The notes below the pieces were generated by a model. The model was not told the DNA's origin, did no database searches, and saw only the letters and a program-made list of their open reading frames with translations. The position numbers and the translations under genes are program-made. A stretch of 64,000 nt of DNA from Streptomyces pseudovenezuelae (GTDB lineage: Bacteria; Actinomycetota; Actinomycetes; Streptomycetales; Streptomycetaceae), in NCBI RefSeq assembly GCF_029892565.1, contig NZ_JARXVH010000024.1:44357-108356 (forward strand), in the 5' to 3' direction. This document shows positions 62,046 through 64,000 of this stretch, piece by piece; within the stretch, counting starts at the first letter, position 1; each line of letters opens with the position of its first letter.

Positions 62046-63311
62046 TCAGCTGCCGGTGCCGGTCCAGTTCGCCGCTACATGTCCGAGCCGGATCCGCTGC
62101 GGATGGTCGCCCACCGGCACCGAGAGGACCTTCTGTCCGGTGGCGAAGTCGATCGCGGTGATCTGGTCGGCGCCGCTCTCGGAGATGACGCAGTCCTTGC
62201 CGTCGCCGCTGACCGTGGCCCAGTAGGGCTTGGAGGCGCTGACCAGGGGGTCCTCCTGGAGGGTGGCCCGGTCGACCACCGTCGCGTAGTCGTCCATCGT
62301 GCCGGCCACGCACAGCTTGGCCCCGTCCGGGCTCATCGAGAGGCCGTGGTGGCGCGAGTCGTTGACGAACGTGGTGCGGTCGTCGCTGGTCGCCGGGTTC
62401 TTCGGCAGGGTCTTCGTCCGGGTGATCCGGTCCGAGGCGAGGTCGTACTCGAAGAAGCCGTTGAAGAACGAGACCTGGAAGTACAGCTTGGACTCGTCCG
62501 GCGAGAACACCGCCGGGCGCACGGCGTCCGAGTAGTCCGTGAGTCCTATGGCGTCCAGCCGCTGTCGCATGTCGATGATCTTGACCTGCTTGTAGGTGGT
62601 CGCGTCGACGACGGTGATGTGCCGGTCGCCCTTGGTGAAGTCCTGCCACGGGGCGTCCTGCGAGGTGTTCACGTCGCCGATCGCCATGTTGTAGATGTAC
62701 TTGCCGTCCTTGGTGAAGATGTTCTCGTGCGGCTTGTCGCCGGTCTTGAATGACCCGAGCTGCTTACCGGTGACGATGTCCAGGACGTGCACGGTGTTCG
62801 AGATCGACGCCGAGACCGCGACCCGCTTCCCGTCGGGTGAGACGGCCATGTGGTCCGAACGGTAACCGGACACCGGGAAACGCCAGTTGATGTTCCCGGT
62901 GGCCAGGTCGATGGAGACGACGTCGGCGAAGCTCGGCCGCGATACGACCACCGACGCGCCGTCCGGCGTGGTGTACATGTCGTCCGCGAACTGGTCGTGG
63001 CCCTCGCCGACCCCGTTGCGGATGGCCATGAAGTAGATCCACTTGATCGGGTCGGCGTTGATCTCCGCCATCCGGGCGGCCTTGTCGGGGATCACGTTGA
63101 TCCGGCCGACCTTGGCGAAGTCACCGCTGGACTTGACGACGTCGGCGGTGCCCTCCCAGTTGTTGCCGACGAAGAGGACCTCGCGCAGGGCGGCGGCGGT
63201 CGAGGCGTCGGCGTCGGTGGAAGCGGCGGTGGCCGCGGTCGCCGGGGCGGCGACGGTCAAAACGAGGGCGGCGGCTACGGAGCAAAGGTGCCTGGATCTG
63301 AAGGCAGGCAT
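62046..63311 (-). CDS. Secreted YncE-like beta-propeller protein
   Basis: A 421-residue exoprotein with a signal peptide (VAAALVLTVAAPATAATA) and a seven-bladed propeller. Blade motifs include DMYTTPDGASVVVSRPSF, HMAVSPDGKRVAVSAS, NIFTKDGKYIYNMAIG, GLSMSPDGAKLCVAGT and VSGDGKDCVISES. ATG 63311 has GGAG nine bases upstream and is preferred to the earlier in-frame start. YncE-like proteins resemble the beta-chain of amine dehydrogenases but usually lack known activity. The gene is intact among debris. Confidence 0.82.
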   Translation of the reverse strand: MPAFRSRHLCSVAAALVLTVAAPATAATAASTDADASTAAALREVLFVGNNWEGTADVVKSSGDFAKVGRINVIPDKAARMAEINADPIKWIYFMAIRNGVGEGHDQFADDMYTTPDGASVVVSRPSFADVVSIDLATGNINWRFPVSGYRSDHMAVSPDGKRVAVSASISNTVHVLDIVTGKQLGSFKTGDKPHENIFTKDGKYIYNMAIGDVNTSQDAPWQDFTKGDRHITVVDATTYKQVKIIDMRQRLDAIGLTDYSDAVRPAVFSPDESKLYFQVSFFNGFFEYDLASDRITRTKTLPKNPATSDDRTTFVNDSRHHGLSMSPDGAKLCVAGTMDDYATVVDRATLQEDPLVSASKPYWATVSGDGKDCVISESGADQITAIDFATGQKVLSVPVGDHPQRIRLGHVAANWTGTGS

Positions 63312-63490
63312 GCTGCTCTCTCCTCTGGGTGGCTGAAGGCGTGGGGGCAGGGCGGAAGGGCCGCCCGAAACTGAACACCGGTGCATTCAGAGTGACTTAC
63401 TGGAAAGTAAGGAAGAGGTGCCCTTCGCCACAAGACTCCGTGCACGACAAAATCGGCGGCGGGGGAGCACGGGCCGACGAGGGAGGGTCA

Positions 63491-63782
63491 GTGACGGGCA
63501 GGCTCCAGAGCGCCGACCGGCCGTTACTGCGGCAAGTCGGCCGAACGGCGGCAGGCCGAGCGCCGGGGAAGATTCCTGGACGCGGCGCTGCGACTGTTCG
63601 GCGGCGGGCCCGGCTACCGCGGGACCACGGTCGCGTCGCTCAGCGAGGCGGTCGGCCTGTCGACGCGCCAATTCTACGAGGAGTTCCGCACCCTGGAGGA
63701 CGTCCTGGCGGCGCGCATCTGCAGATCAACGGCTGGGCCGAGGAAGCGGTGCTGGCCGCCTTCGCCGACGCGCGCAGGGCCT
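63491..63782 (+). pseudogene. TetR-family regulator, frameshifted and truncated
   Basis: Pieces of a TetR N-terminus lie in successive frames: APERRPAVTA, then AERRQAERRGRFLDAALRLF, GTTVASLSEAVGLSTRQFYE and EEFRTLEDVLAAR, then after another shift near 63715 LQINGWAEEAVLAAFADAR. Homology ends at about 63780. At least two one-base lesions and a lost C-terminus are seen. Confidence 0.7.
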
Positions 63783-63923
63783 GCCTACGTTCACATCTAC
63801 AACGGCAGCTCCGGCATCATCCAGCTCATCGTCGATCTGGATGGTTGGTTCTCCATCGACGGCAATGACGACAGTGGTGTCCTGACGACAGCCCCCCCGG
63901 TGGATCCCTTAGAGAGCATCTGA
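63783..63923 (+). pseudogene. C-terminal fragment of secreted surface protein
   Basis: 46 codons reading AYVHIYNGSSGIIQLIVDLD and GWFSIDGNDDSG resemble the YNGSSG...LIVDLDGWF repeats found in actinobacterial secreted FG-GAP or amidase-linked proteins. It is fused directly to the TetR remnant. The bases after the stop (63924-64000) show nothing. Confidence 0.45.
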
Positions 63924-64000
63924 TCAATGTTCAGGACGATGTGGGTGGCTTGTCCGTTTCGATTCGCCAGGTTGGTGTGGATTCTCCGGTGAGTTCTCGG

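Noticed and set aside
1..64000. tRNA, rRNA, replication origin or biosynthetic gene cluster
   Set aside because: No cloverleaf with the TTCGANNC arm, no rRNA core sequences, no DnaA-box cluster and no PKS/NRPS/terpene enzyme motifs were found on reading.

Overview
The window is high-GC DNA with strongly GC-biased third codon positions, many GTG starts and one TTG start, Tat and Sec signal peptides, LacI, TetR and IclR regulators, and several gene types typical of Streptomyces. It is most likely a Streptomyces or close-relative chromosome arm or large linear plasmid. Intact operons alternate with stretches of mobile-element debris. All family names come from reading motifs; no database search was run.

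0-13.2 kb is an orderly membrane and signalling block. It holds an OmpR-type response regulator (cut by the window edge) with its histidine kinase, an MMPL-family transporter, a NarL-type kinase/regulator pair, a secreted SGNH-hydrolase, a second NarL-type pair on the minus strand, a DoxX-like membrane protein and a second MMPL transporter. 13.7-18 kb holds an autonomous TnpB (IS605-type) element, a stub of a GMC oxidoreductase, and a secreted GH78 alpha-L-rhamnosidase with a LacI-type palindrome upstream.

18-22.8 kb is decayed plasmid or island material (Y-family polymerase stub, resolvase, zinc-finger protein, tyrosine integrase, ribbon-helix-helix antitoxin) around an intact alpha/beta-hydrolase-TetR-SRPBCC operon. 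22.8-27.1 kb is a D-glucarate catabolic cluster (gudD, GntP-type permease, kdgD) whose divergent IclR regulator has been cut off by an IS200/IS605 insertion. 27.1-35.2 kb has nested, broken insertion sequences, a divergent XRE-regulator/NAD(P)H-oxidoreductase pair, an AraC pseudogene with several lesions, two small secreted proteins and an NTF2-like protein.

35.5-46.9 kb is the most interesting island. It contains a Tn554-type recombinase remnant with its DUF6262 partner, a headless TniB plus a frameshifted TniQ (Tn7/Tn5053-type transposition proteins), and a biological-conflict module. That module is a caspase fused to a PQQ-type beta-propeller, next to an EACC1 (effector-associated constant component) gene. 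The caspase-propeller gene is split by a 1,645-bp insertion sequence with a 5-bp target duplication; removing the insertion restores one open frame of 785 codons. Decayed kinase, glycosyltransferase and aldo/keto-reductase pieces follow.

47-59.1 kb is an intact polysaccharide-use locus: a divergent LacI repressor with an operator, an ABC solute-binding lipoprotein, two permeases (no ATPase), a DUF2264 enzyme, a secreted right-handed beta-helix protein, a GH95-like enzyme and a small lyase-like secreted protein. Several genes overlap by 1-4 bases. The likely logic is extracellular cleavage, import of the oligosaccharide, then intracellular cleavage. 59.2-64 kb returns to debris (IS5, IS3 and group II intron RT fragments, a membrane-protein pseudogene, TetR and surface-protein fragments) around one intact secreted beta-propeller gene.
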